A DNA stretch of 14,263 nt from an uncultured Clostridia bacterium (GCA_938009115.1 CALLHZ010000084.1:1-14263), one strand, 5' to 3'. Positions 1-6,852 are shown, counted from the stretch's first letter. Program-made: numbers and translations. Notes: generated by a model not told the origin, from the letters alone.

Positions 1-690
1 AAGCCGAAAGATCAAAGTCGAGCTCAGCAAGATCGGCGTGTTCGCTTCTCGCCGACGAATCAGCCGGATCATGAGGGAGAACGATTTATATTCGGCATAC
101 AGCACCAGCAAATACAAGGTTCAAAAGTCGGAGCCAAACGAAGCAGAGATTCCCAACGTGCTCAACCGGGAGTTTAATGATCGTCCGGAGTTTGATGCCG
201 TCGTAAGTGATCTGACGTACGTAAGAGTCAATTACAAATGGAACTATACCTGCTTGTTGGTCGATCTATTCAATCGTGAAATCATTGGATACAGTGCCGG
301 CCCCCGGAAGGATCCTCACCTTGTGATGGACGCCTTCGCAACGGTACATGCCGAGCTTGGCCGGATCCAAATGTTTCATACGGACCGTGGTGGCGAGTTC
401 AACAACGGAATCATCGACGAAGTGCTCGACACATTTCACATCCAGCGTTCCTTGAGCCTTAAGGGCTGTCCCTACGATAATGCCGTGGCAGAAGCCACAT
501 TCAAGCTGTTCAAAACAGAGTTCGTTCAAGGACGCAACTTTGAGAGTCTGGATCGTCTTAAACTCGAGTTGGCTGACTACGTGAACTGGTACAATAATGT
601 TCGGATCCACAGTTCCCTGGGCTACCTTAGTCCCAAGGAATTTAAAGCACAGAATCTATAATTTCTGTACGGGAAAGTGTTGCCATACCA
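1..690 (+). mobile_element. IS3-family insertion sequence, right-hand part (left part outside window)
   Basis: The window opens inside an IS3-family orfB. The element's right end is inferred to lie about 30 bases after the transposase stop, near 690, where the sequence ends in CCA. This fits the usual ...CA right terminus of IS3 elements, but the left inverted repeat is outside the window, so the boundary is not proven. Base composition changes to A+T-rich just beyond this point, which supports a junction here. Confidence 0.6.
2..661 (+). CDS. IS3-family transposase OrfB (integrase catalytic core), 5' partial
   Basis: This is a DDE transposase that cuts and joins the ends of its insertion sequence. 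The frame stays open to the left edge, where it reads as the end of the OrfB helix-turn-helix region (KIKVELSKIGV then FASRRRISRIMREN). The GTG at 38 is therefore an internal valine and not a start. Counting from that GTG, the rve core follows at about residues 50-205. Catalytic acids are D58 (SDLTYV), D116 (HTDRGGEF) and E152 (YDNAVAEA), with exactly 35 residues between the second and third, as in the D,D(35)E of IS3. The conserved tail WYNNVRIHSSLGYLSP is present. Normally OrfB is made as an OrfAB fusion by frameshifting, and that site is outside the window. The visible catalytic part is intact. Family assignment is secure; subgroup (IS150-like) is a guess. Confidence 0.93.
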   Translation, partial: SRKIKVELSKIGVFASRRRISRIMRENDLYSAYSTSKYKVQKSEPNEAEIPNVLNREFNDRPEFDAVVSDLTYVRVNYKWNYTCLLVDLFNREIIGYSAGPRKDPHLVMDAFATVHAELGRIQMFHTDRGGEFNNGIIDEVLDTFHIQRSLSLKGCPYDNAVAEATFKLFKTEFVQGRNFESLDRLKLELADYVNWYNNVRIHSSLGYLSPKEFKAQNL

Positions 691-887
691 ATGATGCATC
701 TATAAGAGGCTCTTTTGATACTTTACAGATCATAGATGATATCAGAATACCAAACGGTAAATGGGGTGAGGCTGAATGGTTAGAGCCAATTACAAAAGAT
801 TTCATGAAATATGGACCAGGTGGCGCAACCCAAGCAGTAACTAACCAAAAAATAAAAATCGACAGTCTAATTGACCTGTGGAAGTAA
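691..887 (+). pseudogene. C-terminal remnant of a disrupted protein, possibly a polymorphic-type toxin
   Basis: An open frame runs through the IS right end and stops at 885-887. The part beyond the IS (about 65 residues, from NDASIRGSF to SLIDLWK) has nothing to do with the transposase. The frame's only upstream ATG, at 597, lies inside transposase sequence, so this looks like the tail of a gene cut by the insertion. The tail contains GPGGATQAVTNQ followed by IDSLIDLW. This loosely recalls the glycine-rich GGG-Q and C-terminal helix of TNT-type NAD glycohydrolase toxin domains, but the match is from memory and weak. The region is A+T-rich compared with the rest of the window, which suggests acquired DNA. 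A small gene starts 11 bases after the stop, the usual place for an immunity gene. It could equally be an unrelated hypothetical protein. Confidence 0.4.
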
Positions 888-898
888 GGAGCGTATGA

Positions 899-1120
899 AT
901 GTTATTTGCTGATCAAAACGATATCGTAAGATGCACCGAAATAGTCTTGAAAGAGCTAACAATGAATAACATAAATGTTAGTGACGATGTTCTAAATAGG
1001 ATAGTTTTTGATGTGATGGAGATCTCATATTCAAAGGGTGGAGACTATTCAGACTTTGTTATTCAGAGTTTTACGGAAACGTATATTGAGGAAGGCTTCT
1101 ATAAGAAATTTATTGAATAA
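899..1120 (+). CDS. Small acidic hypothetical protein, candidate immunity protein
   Basis: A 73-residue acidic protein with no family I recognise. It has no signal peptide or membrane segment. It is rich in D, E, I, V and aromatic residues and is predicted mostly helical. The start at 899 is set by a good Shine-Dalgarno (TAAGGAG, 885-891, 7 bases upstream), which overlaps the stop codon of the preceding fragment. The ATG at 895 is out of frame and closes at once. Tight coupling to the truncated tail upstream, small size and acidity are typical of immunity proteins that follow toxin C-termini, but this is inference from position only. Codon use is A+T-rich like the upstream fragment and unlike the genes after 1260. 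Confidence 0.6.
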   Translation: MLFADQNDIVRCTEIVLKELTMNNINVSDDVLNRIVFDVMEISYSKGGDYSDFVIQSFTETYIEEGFYKKFIE

Positions 1121-1259
1121 TTGAATTTAGAAACAAATAAATAATATAAAACTACTTACATGTCATAAGTTTCGTACAAACGTCGGCATTGCCTTGTCGC
1201 AGGCGCAAGGCGCCCCACTATTCATAAGTGGTTAAACAAATGGGTTATATTGATGATCA
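1121..1259. other. Junction intergenic region with small hairpins
   Basis: No gene is seen. The composition shifts from A+T-rich accessory DNA to the G+C-richer chromosome. Two short inverted repeats occur: GGCGC/GCGCC (1202-1206 with 1210-1214) and CCACT/AGTGG (1215-1219 with 1227-1231). They lie downstream of the minus-strand kinase gene and might end its transcript, but neither is followed by a clear T-run on that strand. Confidence 0.3.
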
Positions 1260-2189
1260 TTAGCAAGCAGCGATTGTCATCACCAGTGCAGCAGCGCCGT
1301 ACAGGGCACCTTCGTATCCCAGGGGCGTGGCAAGGATCTCCGGGCTTGGATAGGGTCTTTTGTAGGTTTGCGTGTAGACTGTTTCCAGTAGGGTATCTTT
1401 GTACAGATCGAAGGCCAGGGACAGTCCGCCGCCCAGGATCACTTTTTTAAGGTCGAGCACATTGTGCAGGGTGGCGATGGCTTTGCCCAGGTAATAGCCT
1501 TCCAGACGGAAGGTTTCCAGGGCCGCAGGGTCGCCTTCGGCGGCCAGGGCGGCGATCGACGCGCCGTCAGGCTCTTTGCCGTCGATGCGCCGCCGCCCGC
1601 CGGCCTCCAGGTAGTTTTGCACCAGGCCGGCGGCTGCGGCATACATTTCCAAAGTCCCCGCAGTCCCGTCTCCGGACATCCGTCCGTTTTCCACCACCAC
1701 GCACTGTCCGATCTCGCCGGCGCTGCCGGTTGTGCCCCGGTGGAGCTTTCCATTCAAGAACAGTCCGCCGCCGATGCCGTTGCTTACGGTGATGTACAGG
1801 AAATCATCACAGTCCTGTCCTGCGCCGAAATACCGCTCGGCCAATACGCAGGCCCGGCCGTCGTTCTCAATAAAAAACGGAAGGTCGAACATCGCATTCA
1901 GATCCTTGGCGATAGGATAATTCTTGATTCCCATGAATTCCGTACTTATCCAGACGCCGCTTTCCGGGTCGGCAAGGCCCGGGATGGTGATGCCGCCTCC
2001 GATGATATGGAGATCCGGATGAGCTTCCAGCAATTTTCGGATGGCGCCAATAAGTTGCTCACGGATCAACGGCTGGGTATAGTCCGTCCAGACATACCGC
2101 TTTTTATCCAACAACGTACCGTCGGGCAGGATCAAACCGGTCATATATTTGGATCCGCCGATGTCCACGGCCAGGATGGCTTCTTTCAT
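1260..2189 (-). CDS. ROK-family sugar kinase, zinc site lost
   Basis: A 309-residue ROK protein, normal length for single-domain sugar kinases, with no DNA-binding extension. ROK kinases phosphorylate hexoses or N-acetylated amino sugars with ATP in the cytoplasm. The phosphate loop is DIGGSK (9-14), the catalytic base is D110 in FIENDGRA, and the second glycine-rich loop is SNGIGGG (136-142). The family's zinc site is missing. The His of GEIGH is Q162 (GSAGEIGQ), and the CxCGxxGCLE stretch reads SGDGTAGTLE (172-181) with no Cys. Substrate therefore cannot be taken from standard glucokinase or NagK relatives. The start is fixed by AAAGG 7 bases upstream. It lies 19 bases after the SIS gene, so the two are probably one operon acting on the same sugar phosphate route. 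Confidence 0.85.
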   Translation of the reverse strand: MKEAILAVDIGGSKYMTGLILPDGTLLDKKRYVWTDYTQPLIREQLIGAIRKLLEAHPDLHIIGGGITIPGLADPESGVWISTEFMGIKNYPIAKDLNAMFDLPFFIENDGRACVLAERYFGAGQDCDDFLYITVSNGIGGGLFLNGKLHRGTTGSAGEIGQCVVVENGRMSGDGTAGTLEMYAAAAGLVQNYLEAGGRRRIDGKEPDGASIAALAAEGDPAALETFRLEGYYLGKAIATLHNVLDLKKVILGGGLSLAFDLYKDTLLETVYTQTYKRPYPSPEILATPLGYEGALYGAAALVMTIAAC

Positions 2190-2208
2190 CTCATTGCCTT
2201 TCTTATGT

Positions 2209-3324
2209 TCAGCGGTCGAAGCTGGGCTTCATCTGGCTGCGGATCTTCTGCGTCGTCCAGACCGTCACGTCGATCCCCGCGGCGTCTGCGATCTCGTAGG
2301 AGAGGACCTGAACGGGGATCAAGTATTCCAGCGCATTCAGGAAGGGCAGCCCGCAGCTTTCCAAAGGAATGTCCCAGTCATCAATCGGCGCGTCCTTCGA
2401 GGCCCGGATCAGTGCGCAATGGGGATAGTCCGGCTTCATAGCGCGGTAAAGCTGCAGCATGCGCTCTTTTTCTTCGCAGTCCTCTGCCGCAAGAAAGAAA
2501 ACCACATCCCCGGGACGAACGGCGCACAAGGGCCCATGGAGGAATTCTTCCAGCTCATAGGCAAAGGTGGGTTTTTGATGGGATTCGATAAATTTCAGCA
2601 CCGCTTCCGTGGCGGTGCCGTAGTTGGCGCCGTAGGCTAAAAACCAGTAGCGTTCCGAGGCCATCACATCATCCTGATGCCTGCGATACCATTCCTGCAC
2701 TTGCAGGCGGTTTGCATCCACGTTACCGGCCATTTGCTGAAAGCCGGCGTCGTAGGCAGCATAGGCTTCGGCAGACATGCGCCCGGTCTCGCGCGCCGCC
2801 TCCAGGAAGCACAGCAGAAGGATAAAAAGGGCGGTGGAGTGCCCCTTTGTCGTAGGTGGCGCCTGTTCCGCTCCCGAAGGCTTTTTGATCACCACATCGG
2901 AGAGGCTGGCCAAGGTACCGGTTTCGTCCAAGGTGGTGCAGACGACAGAGATCTTCAGCTCTCTGGCTTTCTGCGCCGCAAGGATGGGACCTTTGGTCCT
3001 GCCGGATTCCACGGGACAGATGAGCAGCATTTCTTCCGGACGATAGACGCCGGAGGCGTTGAAGCTGTCGTGGTTCAGAAACATAGAAGGCAGGGGTGCC
3101 GCAGCTTCGACGCCCAGCATGGAAATGGCCGCGCACCGCAATGTTTCCGAAAGATGAGAAGGGGAACCGCTTCCCACCAGATAGATTCGTTTGATGGACT
3201 TTTTGCGGAAAAGCTCCACAAAACCTTTCGTGTAATGCTTTCGGTTTTCCAGCACATGGCGGAAGAGCTCCGGCTCCTGGGCGATCTCGCGGATCATTGC
3301 TTCGTTGTTGGGGAGGATGGCCAT
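2209..3324 (-). CDS. Double-SIS-domain sugar-phosphate isomerase/deglycase-like protein
   Basis: A 371-residue cytoplasmic protein with two SIS (sugar isomerase) domains and no glutaminase domain, so it is not GlmS itself. SIS1 spans roughly residues 35-175, with the phosphate-sugar loop LVGSGSPSHLSE (49-60) and a second serine loop PVESGRTKG (104-112). SIS2 spans about 215-355, with YGANYGTATEA (231-241) and the GlmS-type ELEEFLHGP (257-265), whose Glu/His are the catalytic type. The architecture matches fructoselysine-6-phosphate deglycase (FrlB) and AgaS-like aldose/ketose isomerases; I cannot choose between them. It is first in a minus-strand operon with the ROK kinase 19 bases downstream, which would supply the phosphorylated sugar. 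A good sigma-A-type promoter lies about 43 bases upstream of the ATG. SD is AAAGG, 10 bases from the start. Confidence 0.8.
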   Translation of the reverse strand: MAILPNNEAMIREIAQEPELFRHVLENRKHYTKGFVELFRKKSIKRIYLVGSGSPSHLSETLRCAAISMLGVEAAAPLPSMFLNHDSFNASGVYRPEEMLLICPVESGRTKGPILAAQKARELKISVVCTTLDETGTLASLSDVVIKKPSGAEQAPPTTKGHSTALFILLLCFLEAARETGRMSAEAYAAYDAGFQQMAGNVDANRLQVQEWYRRHQDDVMASERYWFLAYGANYGTATEAVLKFIESHQKPTFAYELEEFLHGPLCAVRPGDVVFFLAAEDCEEKERMLQLYRAMKPDYPHCALIRASKDAPIDDWDIPLESCGLPFLNALEYLIPVQVLSYEIADAAGIDVTVWTTQKIRSQMKPSFDR

Positions 3325-3366
3325 ATCGTACGCGCCTTTCGTTCCTTGGATGTGACGGTTCTACTG

Positions 3367-3395
3367 ATTGTAGCACAGGAAAAAATACTTGCCAA
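3367..3395 (-). promoter_or_regulatory. Promoter of the SIS-ROK operon
   Basis: Read on the minus strand: TTGGCA (3395-3390), 17 bases, then TACAAT (3372-3367). Both boxes are near consensus for the housekeeping sigma factor. Its -35 box nearly coincides with that of the plus-strand rpsB promoter. Confidence 0.7.
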
Positions 3396-3417
3396 GACCG
3401 GGCCGATAGTGTAATAT
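3389..3417 (+). promoter_or_regulatory. Promoter of rpsB-tsf
   Basis: TTGCCA (3389-3394), 17-base spacer, then TAATAT (3412-3417). This gives a leader of about 120 bases before rpsB. The sequence TTGCCAA serves as the -35 box for both directions. Confidence 0.65.
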
Positions 3418-3442
3418 ACCTAAGGTATGCACCATCGCATAC
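3416..3442 (+). promoter_or_regulatory. Two overlapping inverted repeats at the rpsB transcription start
   Basis: ATACCT-A-AGGTAT is a perfect 13-base inverted repeat (3416-3428) that overlaps the end of the -10 box and the likely +1. It is followed by GTATGC-ACCATC-GCATAC (3425-3442), a 6-bp stem. It could be a repressor operator or the 5' hairpin of the rpsB transcript. No regulator is identified. Confidence 0.4.
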
Positions 3443-3468
3443 GATTTCCAAATACGCACATTTTCGTG

Positions 3469-3504
3469 CCGGTACATCGGTGCCTCAAGAGAGGTTCGTG
3501 CCGG
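3469..3504 (+). promoter_or_regulatory. Structured 5' leader of rpsB, candidate S2 autoregulatory element
   Basis: CCGGTAC (3469-3475) can pair over all 7 positions, including one G-U, with GTGCCGG (3498-3504). It encloses a second stem CCTC-AAGA-GAGG (3483-3494), with an asymmetric internal loop between them. The 10-mer TTCGTGCCGG occurs twice, at 3463 and 3495. rpsB mRNA leaders are known to be autoregulated by S2 in some bacteria. Whether this is such an element is inference from position and fold. Confidence 0.4.
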
Positions 3505-3542
3505 GGGATCGAAAATGGAGGAACAACCGGGAGGAAACAAAC

Positions 3543-4331
3543 ATGGCAGTTATTTCGATGAAACAATTATTGGAAGCCGGCGTCCACTTTGGACACCAGA
3601 CCAGAAGATGGAACCCCAAAATGGCTCCCTATATCTTTACTGAACGGAACGGGATCTATATCATCGATCTCCAGAAGACCGTACATAAAGTGGAAGAAGC
3701 CTACGATTTCATCAAGAGTGTGGCGGCATCCAACAAACCGATCCTGTTCGTAGGAACCAAAAAGCAGGCACAGGCCACAATCGCCGACGAAGCGATCCGT
3801 TGCGACATGTTCTATGTCAACGAGAGATGGCTGGGCGGCATGCTCACCAACTATAAGACCATCTCCATGCGTATCAAGCGGCTCAACGACATCAAAAAGA
3901 TGGAGACCGACGGTACGTTTGACGCACTGACCAAAAAAGAAGTGCAGAAGCTTCGTTTGGAAATGGCCAAGCTGGAAAAATTCCTGAACGGGATCAAGAA
4001 CATGAAGGGCATGCCCGGCGCACTGTTCGTCGTGGATCCCAAAAAGGAAAAGATCGCCGTCAAGGAAGCACGGATCCTGGACATTCCCATCGTGGGCATG
4101 TGCGATACCAACTGCGATCCCGACGATGTGGACTACGTGATCCCGGCCAATGACGATGCGATCCGCGCAGTCAAGCTGATCACCGGAAAGATGGCGGAAG
4201 CCGTCATCGAAGGCAGACAGGGCGAATCCTATGCAGAAGCTCCTGCAGCAGACGCTGCGGAAGCTGCTCCGGAAGAAATCGAAGAAGCGGAAGCGGCAGA
4301 AGATGCCGCCGAGCTGGCCGACGAGGAATAG
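3543..4331 (+). CDS. rpsB: 30S ribosomal protein S2
   Basis: The 262-residue S2 protein joins the head-body junction of the 30S subunit late in assembly and is needed for S1 or mRNA docking. The N-terminus MAVISMKQLLEAGVHFGHQTRRWNPKM is the textbook S2 start. Further landmarks are FVGTKKQAQ, RWLGGMLTN and the helical KKEVQKLRLEMAKLEKFLNGI segment. The C-terminus adds an acidic alanine/glutamate-rich tail of about 33 residues, seen in many clostridial S2 proteins. The start at 3543 is set by GGGAGG 8 bases upstream; longer in-frame starts would run through the leader and promoter. It is followed after 61 bases by tsf, the near-universal bacterial pairing. Confidence 0.98.
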   Translation: MAVISMKQLLEAGVHFGHQTRRWNPKMAPYIFTERNGIYIIDLQKTVHKVEEAYDFIKSVAASNKPILFVGTKKQAQATIADEAIRCDMFYVNERWLGGMLTNYKTISMRIKRLNDIKKMETDGTFDALTKKEVQKLRLEMAKLEKFLNGIKNMKGMPGALFVVDPKKEKIAVKEARILDIPIVGMCDTNCDPDDVDYVIPANDDAIRAVKLITGKMAEAVIEGRQGESYAEAPAADAAEAAPEEIEEAEAAEDAAELADEE

Positions 4332-4392
4332 TCCGCCCAATCAAATGAAATTCTGCGCCACTGTGCGCATAACAAAAATAAGGAGAACTGAT

Positions 4393-5307
4393 ATGGCAGT
4401 AACAGCAGCAATGGTAAAAGAACTGCGCGAAGCCACCGGCGCAGGCATGATGGATTGCAAGAAGGCCCTGACGGAGACCGGCGGCGATATGGAAAAGGCC
4501 GTCGATTACCTGAGAGAGAACGGATTGGCCAAGGCCGCCAAGAAAGCCGGACGTGTGGCTTCGGAAGGTCTGGTCCGTCTGGCATTCAATCAGGACGCCA
4601 CACAGGCTGCGGCGATCGAAGTCAATTCCGAGACCGATTTCGTGGCCAAGAACGAAGAATTCGTCGAATTCGTCGAGACGCTGTCCCAGATGGCGCTGGC
4701 CGGCGGAGCGGATTCCATGGAAGCCTTTATGGCCCTTTCCTATGGAACCGAAGGATCCGTTCAGGATGCCCTGAACAACAAGATCGCCAAGATCGGCGAG
4801 AACATGAGCATCCGGCGATTTGAAAAATTCGCCACCCCCGGCGTCAAGTATGCCGGCTATATCCACGGCGGCGGCAAGATCGGCGTGGTCATCGGTATCC
4901 AGACGGAAGCCTCTGCCGAAGACATCAGCGTTGTGGGAAGAGACGTGGCCATGCAGGCCGCATCTATGAGACCTCAGTTCGTGGATGAATCCTCTGTGGA
5001 TCCGGAGTATCTGGAGCACGAAAAGCAGATCCTGATCGCCCAGGCCCTTCATGAAGGAAAGCCTGCGGAGATCGTGGAAAAAATGGTGGTGGGTCGTCTC
5101 AAGAAGGAACTCAAAGAGACTTGTCTGGTTGAACAGAAGTTCGTCAAGAACAACGACATGAGCGTCAAGGAATATGTGGACGCCGTGGCCAAGGATCTGG
5201 GAAAGACCATGAAGGTTGTAGAGATGCTGCGCTACGAAGTCGGCGAAGGCATTGAGAAAAAAGAAGAAAATTTTGCCGAAGAAGTGGCAAAGCAAATGGG
5301 AAACTAG
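4393..5307 (+). CDS. tsf: Translation elongation factor Ts
   Basis: A 304-residue EF-Ts, the guanine-nucleotide exchange factor that regenerates EF-Tu-GTP. The N-terminal UBA-like domain (about 1-50) contains VKELREATGAGMMDCKKALTE. The EF-Tu-contacting motif SETDFVAKNEEF sits at about 79-90, followed by the two core subdomains with HGGGKIGVV. It ends in the expected C-terminal helix. The ATG at 4393 follows AAGGAG at good spacing. It is co-transcribed with rpsB across a 61-base gap that holds only a small TGCGC/GCGCA hairpin. A strong terminator stands 10 bases after its stop. pyrH and frr, often next, are not here. Confidence 0.98.
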   Translation: MAVTAAMVKELREATGAGMMDCKKALTETGGDMEKAVDYLRENGLAKAAKKAGRVASEGLVRLAFNQDATQAAAIEVNSETDFVAKNEEFVEFVETLSQMALAGGADSMEAFMALSYGTEGSVQDALNNKIAKIGENMSIRRFEKFATPGVKYAGYIHGGGKIGVVIGIQTEASAEDISVVGRDVAMQAASMRPQFVDESSVDPEYLEHEKQILIAQALHEGKPAEIVEKMVVGRLKKELKETCLVEQKFVKNNDMSVKEYVDAVAKDLGKTMKVVEMLRYEVGEGIEKKEENFAEEVAKQMGN

Positions 5308-5317
5308 TATAAAACAG

Positions 5318-5349
5318 AATCCGCCCTGCGTTGCAGGGCGGATTTTTTT
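5318..5349 (+). terminator. Intrinsic terminator of rpsB-tsf
   Basis: A perfect 12-bp stem AATCCGCCCTGC / GCAGGGCGGATT with a GTT loop, followed by seven T (5343-5349). The stop codon of the converging regulator gene overlaps the T-run, so the hairpin may also stop transcription from that side (CTGTTTT follows on the minus strand). Confidence 0.93.
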
Positions 5350-6007
5350 AGTGGAGAGTAAAGCTGTTTTTGTTGAAATCCAGAAGGCCTTCTTTTTTGA
5401 GCTTGGACAGCTCGCTGGACATAGCGCTGCGATCCACCGCCAAATAATCTGCCAACTGCTGGCGGTTAAAGGGGATCTCGAAGGTACTGCTGCCGTTTTG
5501 GAGGGATTGCACAGAAAGATAAGACAGCAATTTGTTCCGGGTGTTCCGCTGGGACATGTGCTCCAGTTTGCCTGTCAGCATCAGGTTTTTTGATGCCAGG
5601 ATCTCCACCAGATTTTGGATCAGCGTCTGGTGAAAGGCGCAGGACTGGGGACAGGCGCGCAGGATGTTTGCCGTATTCATCATCAGCACGGTGCAGTCGG
5701 TGAGCGCATAGGCACTGACGGAAAGGGGCACCTCCGGCGCCAGAGCATAGGTTTCCGCGAAAATATGGCCCGGACGGATCTCCGCAAGGATCGTTTGGTT
5801 GCCCCAGTAGTCTTCCGTGATGATATGGACTTCGCCTTCCAAAAGCATGGTCAGAGGTACGCCCTGATCCCCGGCATTGAATATAAAAGAACCCTTCTTA
5901 AAATTTTTTCTTACCGAAGAAAGGCATTGAAGCATATTGGGAATATCGCAGGAATCGATCTCACGAAAGAGCGCAGACGTCGAAATAACGGAATCATAAA
6001 AATCCAT
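5348..6007 (-). CDS. Crp/Fnr-family transcriptional regulator
   Basis: A 219-residue cytoplasmic regulator of normal family length. Residues about 15-125 form the cyclic-nucleotide-binding-type beta barrel (KGSFIFNAGDQG, LLEGEVHII, GHIFAETYAL). A long dimer helix follows at about 125-150. A winged helix-turn-helix lies at about 175-215 (PFNRQQLADYLAVDRSAMSSELSKLKKEG), whose recognition helix carries the conserved DRSAMSSEL. It lacks the N-terminal Cys cluster of E. coli Fnr, so direct Fe-S sensing in that manner is unlikely. Clostridial members beside ferredoxins and hybrid-cluster proteins respond to NO, redox state or haem; which applies here is unknown. It starts at 6007 with GGAGG 5 bases upstream. 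It is transcribed away from the ferredoxin gene across an 82-base gap holding a palindrome, suggesting autoregulation and control of the neighbour. Confidence 0.9.
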   Translation of the reverse strand: MDFYDSVISTSALFREIDSCDIPNMLQCLSSVRKNFKKGSFIFNAGDQGVPLTMLLEGEVHIITEDYWGNQTILAEIRPGHIFAETYALAPEVPLSVSAYALTDCTVLMMNTANILRACPQSCAFHQTLIQNLVEILASKNLMLTGKLEHMSQRNTRNKLLSYLSVQSLQNGSSTFEIPFNRQQLADYLAVDRSAMSSELSKLKKEGLLDFNKNSFTLH

Positions 6008-6017
6008 GCCGGCCTCC

Positions 6018-6031
6018 GTTGTAAATACAAC
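6018..6031. promoter_or_regulatory. Palindromic operator candidate between regulator and ferredoxin genes
   Basis: GTTGTAAATACAAC is a palindrome, GTTGTA/TACAAC with AA at the centre. It lies next to the regulator's ribosome binding site and within an A+T-rich promoter region. Size and symmetry fit a Crp/Fnr-family dimer site, though it is not the TTGAT-N4-ATCAA Fnr consensus. Confidence 0.45.
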
Positions 6032-6089
6032 ATATATTTGTCAATCATTATATTATAATCAGTTCAGAAAGTCACGGAGGTATTGAAAA

Positions 6090-6809
6090 ATGAAAAGAAA
6101 AATCATAAAAATAAACAGCGATCTGTGCAACGGCTGCGGTCTTTGCGCTCAAGCCTGCCACGAAGGCGCCATCGGTATGGTGGACGGCAAAGCGGTCCTT
6201 CTGAGAGACGATTACTGCGACGGGTTGGGGAATTGTCTCCCCGCTTGCCCTACCGGCGCCATTTCCTTCGAAGTGCGAGAAGCCGCCGCTTATGACGAAG
6301 CTGCCGTCCTTGCCAATCAAGCGAAACAGGCAGCCCCGCCGCTTCCCTGCGGCTGCCCGGGCAGCGCCAGCAAAAGCCTTTCACGGGAGCCGGAAGTCTG
6401 CTCCTGCAGCGATCAGCCCCAAGCGCTGCCGACAGCGTCCGTTGCCAGCCAGCTGCGCCAGTGGCCGGTCCAGATCAAGCTGGCGCCGATCAATGCACCC
6501 TACTTCAACGGCGCTCACCTGTTGGTCGCAGCAGACTGCTCAGCGTATGCCTACGGCGATTTCCACAACAAATTTATCCGCAATCGCGTGACGCTCATCG
6601 GCTGTCCGAAGCTGGACGAGGGTGATTATTCTGAAAAGCTGACAGAAATCATCCGGCAAAACGACATCAAGAGCGTGACTATCGTCCGCATGGAGGTCCC
6701 CTGCTGCGGCGGACTGGAATATGCGGCGAAAAAAGCATTGCAGGACAGCGGAAAGTTCATCCCCTGGCAAGTGGTGACGATCTCCGCGGAGGGCGAGATC
6801 CTGGAGTGA
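6090..6809 (+). CDS. 4Fe-4S dicluster ferredoxin-domain protein with Cys-rich C-terminal domain
   Basis: A 239-residue soluble iron-sulfur protein. The first cluster motif is C13, C16, C19, C23 (CNGCGLCAQAC). The second is C43...C49, C53 in CDGLGNCLPACPTGA, where the usual second Cys is L46; this form is common in the clostridial family, so it may be a 3-Cys or altered cluster. After a low-complexity linker (about 80-125, with CGC and CSC pairs) comes a domain of about 110 residues with C150, GCPKLD (C172) and VPCCGG (C205, C206). It probably transfers electrons between redox partners. Such proteins often sit beside Fnr-like regulators and hybrid-cluster proteins; no hcp gene is present here. 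It starts at 6090 with GGAGG 9 bases upstream. An intrinsic terminator follows the stop. Confidence 0.85.
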   Translation: MKRKIIKINSDLCNGCGLCAQACHEGAIGMVDGKAVLLRDDYCDGLGNCLPACPTGAISFEVREAAAYDEAAVLANQAKQAAPPLPCGCPGSASKSLSREPEVCSCSDQPQALPTASVASQLRQWPVQIKLAPINAPYFNGAHLLVAADCSAYAYGDFHNKFIRNRVTLIGCPKLDEGDYSEKLTEIIRQNDIKSVTIVRMEVPCCGGLEYAAKKALQDSGKFIPWQVVTISAEGEILE

Positions 6810-6815
6810 TCCTTT

Positions 6816-6852
6816 CGCAAAGCGCCCCGGAGAGATCCGGGGCGCTTTTGCG
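6816..6852 (+). terminator. Intrinsic terminator after the ferredoxin gene
   Basis: A 12-bp stem AAAGCGCCCCGG (6819-6830) / CCGGGGCGCTTT (6837-6848) with loop AGAGAT. The T-tract is only four bases. An outer CGC/GCG pair could extend the stem. Confidence 0.82.

Noticed and set aside
1464..2441. Long plus-strand open frame (325 codons) opposite the ROK and SIS genes
   Set aside because: It is antisense to two well-supported genes, has no ribosome site and a composition typical of a shadow frame (rich in R, S, G, Q), and crosses their boundary.
3297..3542. Long upstream extension of rpsB (344-codon frame)
   Set aside because: It runs through the divergent promoters and leader. S2 proteins start at the MAVISMKQLL position, which has a clear ribosome site.
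4204..5295. Minus-strand open frame of 363 codons opposite tsf
   Set aside because: It is a shadow of tsf. The protein is full of H, F and L runs expected from the complement of tsf codons and resembles no family.
6038..6059. TTGTCA (6038) and TATAAT (6054) as a ferredoxin promoter
   Set aside because: The two boxes are only 10 bases apart, too close for a sigma-A promoter. The region is A+T-rich enough to give TATAAT by chance on both strands.
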